Part shown: positions 44,154 to 53,046 of the stretch, piece after piece
How positions within the stretch are numbered: the stretch's first letter is position 1
Layout of the letters: the number at the start of each line of letters is the position of its first letter
From: Candidatus Omnitrophota bacterium
GTDB lineage: Bacteria > Omnitrophota > Gorgyraeia > Pluralincolimonadales > Pluralincolimonadaceae
Length of the DNA: 53,423 nucleotides
Assembly: GCA_030695925.1 (NCBI GenBank)
Contig: JAUYOH010000038.1
Location: 1-53,423 of the forward strand
Direction of reading: 5' to 3'
The notes under the pieces: model-generated
Database searches by the model: none
What the model was told of the DNA's origin: nothing
What the model saw: only the letters and a program-made list of their open reading frames with translations
Made by a program: the position numbers and the translations under genes

Positions 44154-44923
44154 TATTAGTCTATATCTTTGTCTTCATCTTCGGCGCCGTCGTAGGGAGT
44201 TTCCTTAACGTATGCATACACAGGTTGCCCCGCGCGGAGTCGATAGTATTTCCGGCATCGCATTGCGCTAATTGCAATAGGCCGATACCGTGGTATTACA
44301 ACGTACCCATTATAAGCTACCTGGTTTTGGGCGGGAGATGCAAGTTTTGCAAGGCGAAGATATCGCTTCGCTATCTTGTGGTGGAGGGCTTAAGCGCGGT
44401 TATGTTGACGGTCCTCTTCTGGAGATTCGGCGCCAAGCCGGAACTCGCGATTTACGCCACGTTCTTCTCGGCACTGATAGTGATATCGTTTATAGATATC
44501 GAGCATTGGATCATACCCGATGAGATAAGCCTGCCGGGGGCGGCGCTGGGGCTTATCATAAGCGGCGTTTATCCCGCGCTACAGGGGCAGGCTTCGAGGT
44601 TGATAGCCTTAAGGGAGTCGCTCTTCGGCATACTATTTGGTTTCGTATCGCTGTATCTTATCGGCCTCATCGGAAAGTTCGCCTACAAGAAAGAAGCGAT
44701 GGGCGGAGGCGACATGATGCTGCTTATGTTTATCGGCGCTTTTCTTGGCTGGAAACTGACAATTGTCGCTTTTTTTGTCGCTCCTGTTTTCGGATCGATC
44801 GTAGGTGTGCCGAGGCTTATAATGAGGAAGCAGGAGACTATACAATACGGGCCGTTTTTAGCGATAGCCGCTTTCATATGCGTATTACTTAGGAACGAAA
44901 TATTAACGGTGTTTCCCATATAG
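44150..44923 (+). CDS. pilD: Type IV prepilin peptidase / leader peptidase
   Basis: Inner-membrane aspartic protease that cleaves and methylates type IV pilin or type II secretion pseudopilin leaders. The 257 residues show the opening FGAVVGSFLNVCIHRLPR, the cytosolic zinc domain with CANC and CKFC (about residues 42-72), and two catalytic aspartates in FIDIEHWIIPDEISLPG and GGGDMMLLMFIG. Both catalytic and methyltransferase parts are present, with about seven further membrane segments. It overlaps aroE by 4 bases. No pilin gene lies in the window, so whether it serves pili, secretion or competence is open; dprA nearby makes competence worth considering. Confidence 0.92.
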   Translation: MILVYIFVFIFGAVVGSFLNVCIHRLPRAESIVFPASHCANCNRPIPWYYNVPIISYLVLGGRCKFCKAKISLRYLVVEGLSAVMLTVLFWRFGAKPELAIYATFFSALIVISFIDIEHWIIPDEISLPGAALGLIISGVYPALQGQASRLIALRESLFGILFGFVSLYLIGLIGKFAYKKEAMGGGDMMLLMFIGAFLGWKLTIVAFFVAPVFGSIVGVPRLIMRKQETIQYGPFLAIAAFICVLLRNEILTVFPI

Positions 44924-44935
44924 GAGGGACAGTAT

Positions 44936-45982
44936 ATGTTACGATACCTAACCGCAGGTGAGTCTCACGGAAAATGCCTGATAGGTATACTTGAAGGCAT
45001 GCCTTCGGGCCTCAAGGTCGACAAAGGGACGATCAACCTTGAACTCAAACGCAGACAGGCCGGCTTCGGAAGGGGCCCCAGGATGGCGATAGAGTCGGAT
45101 ACAGTCGCTATCCTATCCGGGTTGCGCAAGGGCATTACCATGGGAAGCCCTATCGCCTTGTCGATAGAGAATAAGGATGCTTCTATAGATACGTTGCCTG
45201 TTGTTACGCGCCCGCGTCCGGGACACGCGGACCTCGCCGGCGTCATCAAATATGATAGAGACGATATCCGCGATATATTAGAAAGGGCAAGCGCGCGCGA
45301 GACCGCTATGCGTGTGACCATAGGCGCGATCTGCAAGGCGCTGCTCGATGAATTCGGCATCAGGATAGGCAGCCATGTAGTGGAGATAGGCGGCGCCGCA
45401 GACCAGAAGACGATGATAAAGAAGGCGGGGAAATGCGCCAAGATAGGAGAGACATTAGGCGGCATCTGCGAGATAACCGCCGCAGCCGTTCCCATCGGTT
45501 TAGGCAGCCACGTCCATTATGACAGGCGGTTGGATACCAGGATCGCCGGAGCGATGATGTCTATACAGGCGATAAAAGGCGTTGAGATAGGCCTCGGTTT
45601 CGCGGCCGCGCGTCTTACCGGTTCCAAAGTCCACGACGAGATAATATTCGATAGGAAAAACGGTTTTTCGCGCAAGACCAACAATGCCGGAGGACTCGAA
45701 GGCGGCATCACCAACGGGGAACCGGTAGTCGTAAGGATAGCGATGAAGCCAATCGCCACTCTCGGCAAGCCTCTGGCTTCTGTAGATATAAGGACCAAAC
45801 AGAAGATAAGAGCGCAGGTCGAAAGGCACGATGTATGCGCCGTCCACGCCGCGTCTGTCGTGGCGGAGGGCGTGCTCGCTTTCGAGATCGCCAGCGCCAT
45901 GACCGAGAAGTTCGGCGGTGACAGCATGAAAGAAATGAAACGCAACTTCGATGGCTACATCAAGCAGGTCAAAGTATTTTAA
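44936..45982 (+). CDS. aroC: Chorismate synthase
   Basis: Last step of the shikimate pathway; needs reduced FMN. The 348-residue protein carries the signatures GESHGKCLIGILEGMPSG near the N-terminus, the RPRPGHADLAG segment, ASARETAMRVTIGAI, and GGLEGGITNGEPVVVRIAMK, with RHDVCAVHAASVVAEG towards the C-terminus. The spacer before it contains the ribosome-binding site AGGAGGG (44922-44928) close to ATG 44936. It shares one base with aroK (TAATG). Confidence 0.96.
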   Translation: MLRYLTAGESHGKCLIGILEGMPSGLKVDKGTINLELKRRQAGFGRGPRMAIESDTVAILSGLRKGITMGSPIALSIENKDASIDTLPVVTRPRPGHADLAGVIKYDRDDIRDILERASARETAMRVTIGAICKALLDEFGIRIGSHVVEIGGAADQKTMIKKAGKCAKIGETLGGICEITAAAVPIGLGSHVHYDRRLDTRIAGAMMSIQAIKGVEIGLGFAAARLTGSKVHDEIIFDRKNGFSRKTNNAGGLEGGITNGEPVVVRIAMKPIATLGKPLASVDIRTKQKIRAQVERHDVCAVHAASVVAEGVLAFEIASAMTEKFGGDSMKEMKRNFDGYIKQVKVF

Positions 45983-46482
45983 TGAAGAATATCATCTTGG
46001 TTGGATTCATGGGCACAGGCAAGACCGCCGTGGGTAAGGCGCTTGCCAGGCGCTTAAAGATGAAATTCGTCGATATGGATGACCTCATCGAAGAGCGGGA
46101 AGGTATGAAGATCCCCGATATCTTCGCCTCCAAAGGCGAGCCTTATTTTAGAGGGGTCGAAAAGGAGGCCGCAAGAGGGCTCTGTGCCCAATCAGGCCTT
46201 GTCGTCGCCGCGGGAGGCGGGGTAGTGATAGATGAGGAGAACGTGAAGAACCTGAAATCAAGCGGCGTCATGGTCTGCCTTACCGCGACAGCCGATAAGA
46301 TCTTCGAGCGGACAAAGGCTCATACACATCGGCCTTTATTGAACGTCACTGATCCCAAGGAAGAGATATCCGAGTTGTTGGCGAAGAGGGCGGAGTATTA
46401 CGCGCGCGCAGATTACATGATAGATACCTCTGAGCTGTCGATAGATGAGGTTGTAAAGAAGATAACGGAGATAGCCAAGTGA
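45982..46482 (+). CDS. aroK: Shikimate kinase
   Basis: Phosphorylates shikimate with ATP. The 166-residue protein has the P-loop GFMGTGKTAVGKALARRL (about residues 8-16), FVDMDDLIEER for metal and shikimate binding, GEPYFRGVEKEA, and the glycine-rich VVAAGGGVV. The RPLL segment of the lid follows. It is translationally coupled to aroC (1-base overlap) and to dprA (GTGA). aroB, aroA and aroD or aroQ are not in the window, so the aromatic cluster is partial. Confidence 0.95.
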   Translation: MKNIILVGFMGTGKTAVGKALARRLKMKFVDMDDLIEEREGMKIPDIFASKGEPYFRGVEKEAARGLCAQSGLVVAAGGGVVIDEENVKNLKSSGVMVCLTATADKIFERTKAHTHRPLLNVTDPKEEISELLAKRAEYYARADYMIDTSELSIDEVVKKITEIAK

Positions 46483-47585
46483 CCGAGCTGGAATATCTGA
46501 TGGTCTTAAATTTGTTGCCTGAGATCGGCTTTATCAGATTTAATAATCTGATGAAGCGCTTCGGCAGCCCCAAAAACATATTCAAGGCCTCTCGCGCGCA
46601 ACTGGAAACCGTGGAGAAAATCGGGCCGAAGATCGCCGATGAGATCTTGAATTGCGATAAAGAAAAGACGCTCAAATGCGAACTCAAGTTGATCGATAAA
46701 TACGGCGTAAAGGCGATATCTTGTCTTGATAAGGACTACCCCGAGAATCTGAAAGAGATTTACGATCCACCCATAATATTGTATGTAAAAGGGGATATTA
46801 TCGCGGAGGATAAATACGCCGTCGCGATCGTAGGCTCGCGTAACGCTAGCCGTTACGGTATAGCGACAGCCGAACGTTTAGGTTATGAACTGGCAGCGAG
46901 GGGATTTACGGTGGCTTCGGGTTTGGCCAGGGGTATTGATGCTTCCGGGCACAAGGGTGCTTTGAAGGCGAAAGGAAGGACTCTCGCGGTATTAGGAAGC
47001 GGGTTGGCCGAAGTCTATCCGCCGGAACACCTACACCTGGCGGAGGATATCGCGAAGGCGGGAGCTGTCGTCTCAGAATTTCCGATGGCAACGCTGCCCT
47101 ACAAGGATAATTTCCCCAGAAGGAATAGGATAATAAGCGGCCTGTCGTTGGGTGTTGTAGTCGTAGAGGCCGCGAAGAATTCGGGAGCGCTTATCACGGC
47201 GGATTTCGCGCTGGAACAGGGCAGGGAATTATTCGCGGTGCCGGGTCAGGCGCGCGCGATGACGTCTTTCGGGACGAACGCGCTGATCCGTCAGGGCGCG
47301 AGACTCGTGGAGTCCGCCGACGATATAATAGAGGAATTGAGTGAGGTCGTAAAAGGGCATCTGAAGGCCGCGGATAAAAAAGAAGGCAAGGTTGTCTTGA
47401 CGGCTAAGTTGAACGGGCCCGAAGAAAAAGTATTTAACGCGATGGCCGAAGAGCCGAAGTCTGTAGATGAGATAGTCGACGAGGCTGCTCTTGCCGCAAG
47501 CGAGACCTTAAGTTGCCTGACAAGACTTGAGTTAAAAGGCCTTGTAGAACGGCTCCCGGGAAAATTGTACGTGAGGAAGGCTTGA
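46479..47585 (+). CDS. dprA: DNA processing protein DprA
   Basis: Binds incoming single-stranded DNA during transformation and loads RecA. The 368 residues comprise an N-terminal helix-hairpin-helix-like region (about 1-65), the central Rossmann-like DprA domain with AIVGSRNASRYG, ASGLARGIDASGHKGAL, VLGSGLAEVYPPEH and FPRRNRIISGLSLGVVVVEA, and a C-terminal winged helix (about 305-368). The start is GTG 46479 in a GTGA overlap with aroK. It is followed by topA and a XerC/D recombinase, the common dprA-topA-xerC order. Confidence 0.95.
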   Translation: MTELEYLMVLNLLPEIGFIRFNNLMKRFGSPKNIFKASRAQLETVEKIGPKIADEILNCDKEKTLKCELKLIDKYGVKAISCLDKDYPENLKEIYDPPIILYVKGDIIAEDKYAVAIVGSRNASRYGIATAERLGYELAARGFTVASGLARGIDASGHKGALKAKGRTLAVLGSGLAEVYPPEHLHLAEDIAKAGAVVSEFPMATLPYKDNFPRRNRIISGLSLGVVVVEAAKNSGALITADFALEQGRELFAVPGQARAMTSFGTNALIRQGARLVESADDIIEELSEVVKGHLKAADKKEGKVVLTAKLNGPEEKVFNAMAEEPKSVDEIVDEAALAASETLSCLTRLELKGLVERLPGKLYVRKA

Positions 47586-49774
47586 TGACGATACTCGTTA
47601 ACGGCAAAGAGACAAATGTCAAGGACGGCATGACAGTCGCGGGGCTATTGTCAGGACTGAAGGCCAATGTCAAATATACCGCGGTGGAGCTTAATCTGCG
47701 TATGCTCGACAGGGCACAATACGAGACGACCGAATTAAAGGAAAATGACAAAGTAGAGGTCGTTCAGCCTATGGGAGGCGGCAGACCGGGCGGCGGCGAG
47801 TCTCTCGTAATAGTCGAATCGCCGGCAAAATCAAAGACAATAGAAAAGTTCCTCGGCAAGGGATATGTCGTCCGTGCGTCGATGGGCCACATTATAGATC
47901 TTCCGATGAGGAAGATGGGAGTCGATATAGAGAACGATTTTAAGCCCTCCTATGTAGTTATAGCCAAGAAGAAAAAACTCCTCTCCGAATTAAAGAGCGA
48001 GGCAAAAGATAAGGAAACCATATACATCGCCACAGACCCAGACCGCGAGGGTGAGGCGATAGGCTGGCACCTGGCTGAGCGTCTTGGTAAGAACAAAGAG
48101 ATAAAGAGGGTCGTTTTCCACGAGATCACCAAGAAGGCCGTGGAAGAGGCCTTCAGCAACCCCGGTCACATCGACATGAAACTGGTCAACGCCCAGCAGG
48201 CGCGCCGTGTCCTCGACAGGATAGTAGGATACAGTTTAAGCCCGCTTCTCTGGAAGAAGATAACACGGGGTTTGAGCGCCGGGAGGGTCCAGTCCGTCGC
48301 CGTAAAACTTATCGTCGACCGTGAACGCGAGATACTGGCCTTTGTGCCGCAGGAATATTGGGAGATAGAGGCGGAGTTAAAGAAGAAAAATGACAAAAAG
48401 TCGTTTTTCGCCCAACTTGAGAAGATAGCGGAAGTCAAAGCCGAGGTCAAAGACAAAGCGCAGGCTGAAAGTATATTAGCCGGCCTCTCGGGAAAACAGT
48501 TCAAAGTTAAAGATGTAAAAGAATCCGAAAAGAGATTGAATCCGCAGGCGCCGTTTACGACTTCCAAACTACAGCAGGAGGCGTTTTACAAACTGCATTT
48601 CAGGGCGGGTAAGACAATGAGGATCGCCCAGCAGTTATATGAGGGCCTTGATATCGGAGGCGAGGGCCCTGCCGGTCTTATCACATATATGAGGACCGAT
48701 TCGGTCAAGGTATCGTTTGCCGCGATAGAGGAGGCGAGGTTCTATATTAAAGACAAGTTCGGCGCCGCATACCTGCCGCCTACACCTAATATATATAAAT
48801 CAAAGAAGGCAGCGCAGGAGGCGCATGAGGCGATACGACCCGCATCAGCGGCGAGAGAACCCGATGCCATAAAACAATACCTTACGACCGACCAATATAA
48901 ATTATACAAGCTTATCTGGTCAAAGTTCGTCGCCAGCCAGATGAAACCGGCGGTGTTGTCGGTTGTCTCGGTCGATATCGAGGCCGACAAATATCTCTTC
49001 AGGGCGACCGGTTCGACCGTTATTTTCCCCGGATTTAAAGCGGCTTATGACGAGGAGGAAGACCAGAAGGACAAAAAGAAGGCCTATCTGCCTAAACTCG
49101 AGGTAAACGAGATACTCGATCTTGTAAAGATTGAACCCAGCCAGCATTTTACCAAACCGCCGGGGCGATTTACTGACGCTACGTTGGTAAAGACACTTGA
49201 GGAAGACGGCATCGGCCGCCCCTCGACTTACGCGCCGACCATAGAGACGGTAGTCGCGCGGCATTATGTAAGAAGAGAAGGCTCGGCGCTTGTCCCGACC
49301 GAACTGGGCACAGTGGTAAACGACCTCTTGACCAAGAGTTTTCCGGTCATCATAGACGAGGAATTCACCGCTAAGATGGAGGAGGAGCTCGATGATATAG
49401 AAGAGGGCAAGATAGAGTGGACGCAGGCGCTCAAGGATTTCTATGGTCCGTTCTCTGAGTGGCTCTCGAAGGCGCAGGTCGAGATGAAGGACGTCAAGAA
49501 AGACGTCGAGGAACTCGACGAACTCTGTGAGAAATGCGGCCGTAAGATGGTCATAAAATGGGGGCGGCGTGGCAAGTTTAAGAGTTGTTCGGGATTTCCG
49601 GAATGCAAGAACGCCAAGCCTTTGGTCACTACTGGCATAAAGTGTCCCGAGCCCGGCTGTGACGGCGAACTCGTCGAGCGCCACTCACGCCGCGGCGCAT
49701 TTTACGGCTGTTCGCGATTCCCGAAGTGCAGGCATGTCGAGAACAAACCCAAGCCTACGGAGCAGGCAAGTTGA
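47585..49774 (+). CDS. topA: DNA topoisomerase I with N-terminal ThiS-like domain
   Basis: A 729-residue chain with two parts. Residues 1-66 read as a ThiS/MoaD-type ubiquitin-like sulfur carrier (MTILVNGKETNVKDGMTVAG; VELNLRMLDRAQYETTEL; ending QPMGGG). Residues 72-729 are type IA topoisomerase: LVIVESPAKSKTIEKFLGKG, the catalytic Tyr368 in GLITYMRTDS, and two C-terminal four-cysteine zinc ribbons (CEKC..., CPEPGC...). No stop separates the parts. ATG 47585 overlaps the dprA stop (TGATG); a TTG one codon earlier is possible. ATG 47771 (Met63) with AGAGG at 47755-47759 could start a ThiS-less TopA. Confidence 0.93.
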   Translation: MTILVNGKETNVKDGMTVAGLLSGLKANVKYTAVELNLRMLDRAQYETTELKENDKVEVVQPMGGGRPGGGESLVIVESPAKSKTIEKFLGKGYVVRASMGHIIDLPMRKMGVDIENDFKPSYVVIAKKKKLLSELKSEAKDKETIYIATDPDREGEAIGWHLAERLGKNKEIKRVVFHEITKKAVEEAFSNPGHIDMKLVNAQQARRVLDRIVGYSLSPLLWKKITRGLSAGRVQSVAVKLIVDREREILAFVPQEYWEIEAELKKKNDKKSFFAQLEKIAEVKAEVKDKAQAESILAGLSGKQFKVKDVKESEKRLNPQAPFTTSKLQQEAFYKLHFRAGKTMRIAQQLYEGLDIGGEGPAGLITYMRTDSVKVSFAAIEEARFYIKDKFGAAYLPPTPNIYKSKKAAQEAHEAIRPASAAREPDAIKQYLTTDQYKLYKLIWSKFVASQMKPAVLSVVSVDIEADKYLFRATGSTVIFPGFKAAYDEEEDQKDKKKAYLPKLEVNEILDLVKIEPSQHFTKPPGRFTDATLVKTLEEDGIGRPSTYAPTIETVVARHYVRREGSALVPTELGTVVNDLLTKSFPVIIDEEFTAKMEEELDDIEEGKIEWTQALKDFYGPFSEWLSKAQVEMKDVKKDVEELDELCEKCGRKMVIKWGRRGKFKSCSGFPECKNAKPLVTTGIKCPEPGCDGELVERHSRRGAFYGCSRFPKCRHVENKPKPTEQAS

Positions 49775-50646
49775 TAGAAAGATATATAGAGAAGTTCATA
49801 AGGTATCTTGAGATCGAGAGGAATGCCTCTAAGCATACGATAATAAACTACTCGATAGACCTGAATTCCCTGAAGGATTTTGCCGGAGAGACACCCGTAG
49901 AGAAGATAGACTACGTCATGTTGCGCAGATATCTCGTTATTCTTAAGGAAAAGAATTTATCAAAGGTGTCCGTCGCGAGAAAGATCGCCTCAATAAGGTC
50001 GTTCTTTAAATTTTTATGCAGGGAAGGGATCGTAAAAACCAATCCCGCGACCTCGCTTTCCACTCCAAAGCGCGATAAATATCTGCCGAAGTTCCTCGAT
50101 GAAGCCGACATCGTCAAACTTATAGAATCGCCGGAGGGTGAGGGTGAGGCCGCCTCAAGGGACAGAGCGATACTCGAGACGTTGTATTCGACCGGCATCA
50201 GGGTAAGCGAACTCGTCGGTTTGAATATAAATAATATCGACCAGATCGGCGGTGTCGTAAAGGTCTATGGCAAAGGAAAGAAGGAGAGGATAGTGCCGAT
50301 CGGGGAAAGAGCGCTTCAGGCGATAAGGCAATACCTGCGCAAGAGAAGGTATAAAGAGTCAGACGAGGATAAAGCGCTCTTTCTTAATAAGAGCGGCGGC
50401 AGGATAACTGACAGATCGATACGCAGGATAATAAACAAACATATCGTCAAGACCAGCATAAAAGAGAAGATATCGCCGCATACATTGCGCCATTCGTTCG
50501 CCACGCACCTGTTAAACCACGGCGCGGACTTAAGGTCTGTGCAGGAACTATTGGGCCACGCAAACCTCTCTACGACCCAGATATATACCCACGTAACGAC
50601 CGAGAGATTAAAATCGGCATATGAGAAGGCGCATCCGCGGGCATAA
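49771..50646 (+). CDS. xerC: Site-specific tyrosine recombinase XerC/XerD
   Basis: Resolves chromosome dimers at dif. The frame stays open back to 49726 inside topA, but TTG 49771, overlapping topA by 4 bases with GGAG at 49760-49763, gives the usual opening IERYIEKFIRYLEIERNASK and 291 residues. The N-terminal SAM-like DNA-binding domain is followed by the catalytic domain: Arg in TGIRVSELVG, Lys in YGKGKKER, HTLRHSFATHLL, GHANLSTTQIYTHV with Tyr272. It lacks the extra segment expected of integron integrases. XerC and XerD cannot be told apart with certainty; the topA neighbour favours XerC. Confidence 0.92.
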   Translation: MIERYIEKFIRYLEIERNASKHTIINYSIDLNSLKDFAGETPVEKIDYVMLRRYLVILKEKNLSKVSVARKIASIRSFFKFLCREGIVKTNPATSLSTPKRDKYLPKFLDEADIVKLIESPEGEGEAASRDRAILETLYSTGIRVSELVGLNINNIDQIGGVVKVYGKGKKERIVPIGERALQAIRQYLRKRRYKESDEDKALFLNKSGGRITDRSIRRIINKHIVKTSIKEKISPHTLRHSFATHLLNHGADLRSVQELLGHANLSTTQIYTHVTTERLKSAYEKAHPRA

Positions 50647-50655
50647 TTGCGTTAT

Positions 50656-50682
50656 AGAGTTCATTGAGTTTATTGAGTTACG
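50656..50682 (+). repeat. Short tandem TTGAGTT repeat in the xerC-waaA spacer
   Basis: The 39-base spacer contains GAGTTCATTGAGTTTATTGAG with TTACG after it, a run of ATTGAGTT-like units. A very similar string occurs on the opposite strand inside lpxK at 52944-52961. No promoter or terminator was recognised here. Confidence 0.45.
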
Positions 50683-50685
50683 CTA

Positions 50686-51966
50686 ATGTTATATGACCTA
50701 TTTTTCATAATATTTTCTTTCCTTTATCTTCCATATTTCTTAATCAAGGGAAAGTGGCGGAGTTTCAGCCGTCAGAGATTCGGTGTTTTTCCAATTGAGG
50801 TCTTATCGGGATTAAAGGATTCAAGGCCGATCTGGATACACGCCGTCTCTGTAGGAGAAGTCATGGCGAGCGTACCTCTCTTTGAGGAGATAACGAAGAA
50901 TTATCCCGGTGAAAAGATAGTCGTATCTACGGTTACCTCTACGGGAAACCGTGTGGCGCGGGATAAATTTAATGGGAGGGCAGTAGTCATATATCTTCCA
51001 TTGGATATAAGTTTCATAGTAAATAAAGTCGTAAAGATAATAAATCCTAAGGCCGTATTGATCGCCGAGACCGAGATATGGCCTAACTTCATAAAATCGC
51101 TAAATTCGCACGGCGCTAAGGTCGTACTCTTTAATGGGAGGTTGTCCCGGGATTCTTTTAAGGGCTACAGGATGATAGCGCCTTTTTTGCGGGGTGTCTT
51201 GCGCAAGATAGACCTGTTCCTTATGCAGTCTAAGCCCGACGCGGATAAGATCGTATCTCTTGGGGCACCCGCGGATAAGGTTAAAGTAACGGGGAATTTG
51301 AAGTATGACGCCGCCTTTACGACGGGAAAGAAAGATGCCTCGGATGCCGCAGAATTAAGACGCGGATTCGGGTTAAGCCGCGAGGAGCAGCTCTTTATTG
51401 CCGGCTCTACACATCCCGGCGAGGAAGAAATAATATTACATTCTTATAAGGCCCTTATGAAGGAATATCCAGCGCTGCGGCTTCTTATCGCGCCGAGACA
51501 TATCGAGAGGGCGGGAGATCTGGCAAACTTATGCAAGGCGCACGGATTTAACTGCCGTTTGGTATCGCGGCTGGAAAAGACGGATCAGCCGCTAAAGCAG
51601 ATTGAAGTCCTGATACTGGATATAATGGGGATATTATCCGAGGTATATTCGGCGGGAGATGTCATATTCATCGGCGGAAGTTTGATAAATAAAGGCGGGC
51701 AGAACCCCCTTGAGGCGGCGTATCATTCAAAGGCAATACTCTTCGGGCCGCATACCCATAATTTTGAGGGCATAACAGAAGAACTCCTTGCTGCCGGCGC
51801 GGCTGTACGAGTAAGGGAAGAGTCCGAGTTAACGGATAAAGTCAAATACCTCCTCGAAGACGCCGATAACCGCAGGCAGATGGGGGAGAGGGGCAGGCGG
51901 CTTTTGGAGTCGAATATCGGCGTTGCCCGTCATGACCTCGAATTAATAAAACCCCTGCTAGTTTAA
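50686..51966 (+). CDS. waaA: 3-deoxy-D-manno-octulosonic acid (Kdo) transferase
   Basis: Adds Kdo to lipid IVA at the inner membrane's cytoplasmic face. The 426-residue GT30 protein has an N-terminal membrane anchor (about residues 3-20, YDLFFIIFSFLYLPYFLI), the WIHAVSVGEVMAS motif near residue 50, VLIAETEIWPNFI, VLFNGRLS, an AGSTHPGEEEI segment, and the C-terminal FIGGSLINKGGQNPLEAAYH. These match WaaA/KdtA well. lpxK starts 6 bases later and an lpxL-type gene follows, so this is a lipid A-Kdo cluster. How many Kdo residues it adds cannot be read from the sequence. Confidence 0.95.
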   Translation: MLYDLFFIIFSFLYLPYFLIKGKWRSFSRQRFGVFPIEVLSGLKDSRPIWIHAVSVGEVMASVPLFEEITKNYPGEKIVVSTVTSTGNRVARDKFNGRAVVIYLPLDISFIVNKVVKIINPKAVLIAETEIWPNFIKSLNSHGAKVVLFNGRLSRDSFKGYRMIAPFLRGVLRKIDLFLMQSKPDADKIVSLGAPADKVKVTGNLKYDAAFTTGKKDASDAAELRRGFGLSREEQLFIAGSTHPGEEEIILHSYKALMKEYPALRLLIAPRHIERAGDLANLCKAHGFNCRLVSRLEKTDQPLKQIEVLILDIMGILSEVYSAGDVIFIGGSLINKGGQNPLEAAYHSKAILFGPHTHNFEGITEELLAAGAAVRVREESELTDKVKYLLEDADNRRQMGERGRRLLESNIGVARHDLELIKPLLV

Positions 51967-51972
51967 ATAATT

Positions 51973-53046
51973 ATGAGCGATAAAATAAGGGCATATTTCT
52001 ATTCTTTGATGAGCGACAAAAGACAAGGGCTTCTTGCCGCTATGATCAGATTATTTTTTTCACTGATCTCATTTTGTTATTATTGCGGTGTAGAGTCTAT
52101 AAAATTTTTATACCGCCTGCGGCTATTGAAGTCTTACCGCTGCGCATGCAAAGTCATAAGTGTCGGGAATATAACTTTGGGCGGCACCGGTAAGACACCG
52201 CTTGTCGTTACGCTTGCCGGGTACCTTAACGGTTCCGGCAAGAAAGTGGTGGTCTTAAGCAGAGGTTACGGAGGAGATAGGGTCACGTCGGACGAGGTAG
52301 AACTTCTTAAAAAGCGTCTTCCCGGCATCCCTGTCTTAGTCGGAAGAGACAGGATAAAAACGGCACGAGAGGCCGATGAATCATTGAAAGCGGACGTCAT
52401 ATTGCTCGACGACGGATTTCAGCACTGGAGGCTCAAGAGGGACCTCGATATAGTTACTTTGGATATCAATGATCCCTTCGGAAACGGCCGACTGATACCG
52501 CGCGGGACCTTAAGAGAGCCCCTGTCTTCCCTTAAGAGGGCGGATATCTTTGTCCTGACTAAAGTGGGCTTCGAGGGCGATAGCATCGCGAAGGCGCAGG
52601 GACTGAAAGCGCGGCTCGGCGTCATAAACGCGGATGCCGCGGTATTTACTTCGTCTTATATTCCCTCGAGGTTATTCGATATAGCCGGCCCAGAAGAACT
52701 CAAGTTATCCTTTATAGACAATAAGAAGATAGCTTTGGTATGCGCTATCGGTGAGCCGGAATCGTTCGAGGATACGGCAAAAGCGCTGGGGGCCGATATC
52801 GTTTTAAGGTCCTTCTTTATGGACCATCATAAATATACCGAGAACGATATAAAGAAGATAATCGATGAGTGCAAGGCTAAAGAAATCGATGTCATGCTGA
52901 CGACCGAAAAAGATACCCCAAGACTGACTCATCTCTCATCTCTCGTAACTCATAACTCAATCAGACTTTTGGCTCTCGGCATCGAGATGAAGATAGATAA
53001 CGAGGAGAAATTTTTTGGCAGATTATATTCTATATTTAATAGTTAA
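51973..53046 (+). CDS. lpxK: Tetraacyldisaccharide 4'-kinase
   Basis: Phosphorylates the lipid A precursor at the 4' position to give lipid IVA. The 357-residue protein has a membrane-associated N-terminal helix (about 20-45), the P-loop region SVGNITLGGTGKTPLVVTLA, SRGYGG, and ILLDDGFQHWRLKRDLDIV, with RGTLREPLSSLKRAD and the TTEKD segment towards the C-terminus. Just after TTEKD, the coding strand contains the reverse complement of the ATTGAGTT-type repeat seen at 50656-50682 (52944-52961). Total length is not abnormal. The end overlaps the next gene by 32 bases. Confidence 0.94.
   Translation: MSDKIRAYFYSLMSDKRQGLLAAMIRLFFSLISFCYYCGVESIKFLYRLRLLKSYRCACKVISVGNITLGGTGKTPLVVTLAGYLNGSGKKVVVLSRGYGGDRVTSDEVELLKKRLPGIPVLVGRDRIKTAREADESLKADVILLDDGFQHWRLKRDLDIVTLDINDPFGNGRLIPRGTLREPLSSLKRADIFVLTKVGFEGDSIAKAQGLKARLGVINADAAVFTSSYIPSRLFDIAGPEELKLSFIDNKKIALVCAIGEPESFEDTAKALGADIVLRSFFMDHHKYTENDIKKIIDECKAKEIDVMLTTEKDTPRLTHLSSLVTHNSIRLLALGIEMKIDNEEKFFGRLYSIFNS

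Noticed and set aside
48920-49684. 254-codon open frame antisense to topA
   Set aside because: Covers the conserved topoisomerase and zinc-ribbon region; composition is explained by the reverse of topA codons.
49771-50646. Tyrosine recombinase as the integrase of the cassette array
   Set aside because: Length and motifs fit XerC/D, the extra IntI segment is absent, and it sits after topA about 13 kb from the cassettes, as in many genomes without integrons.
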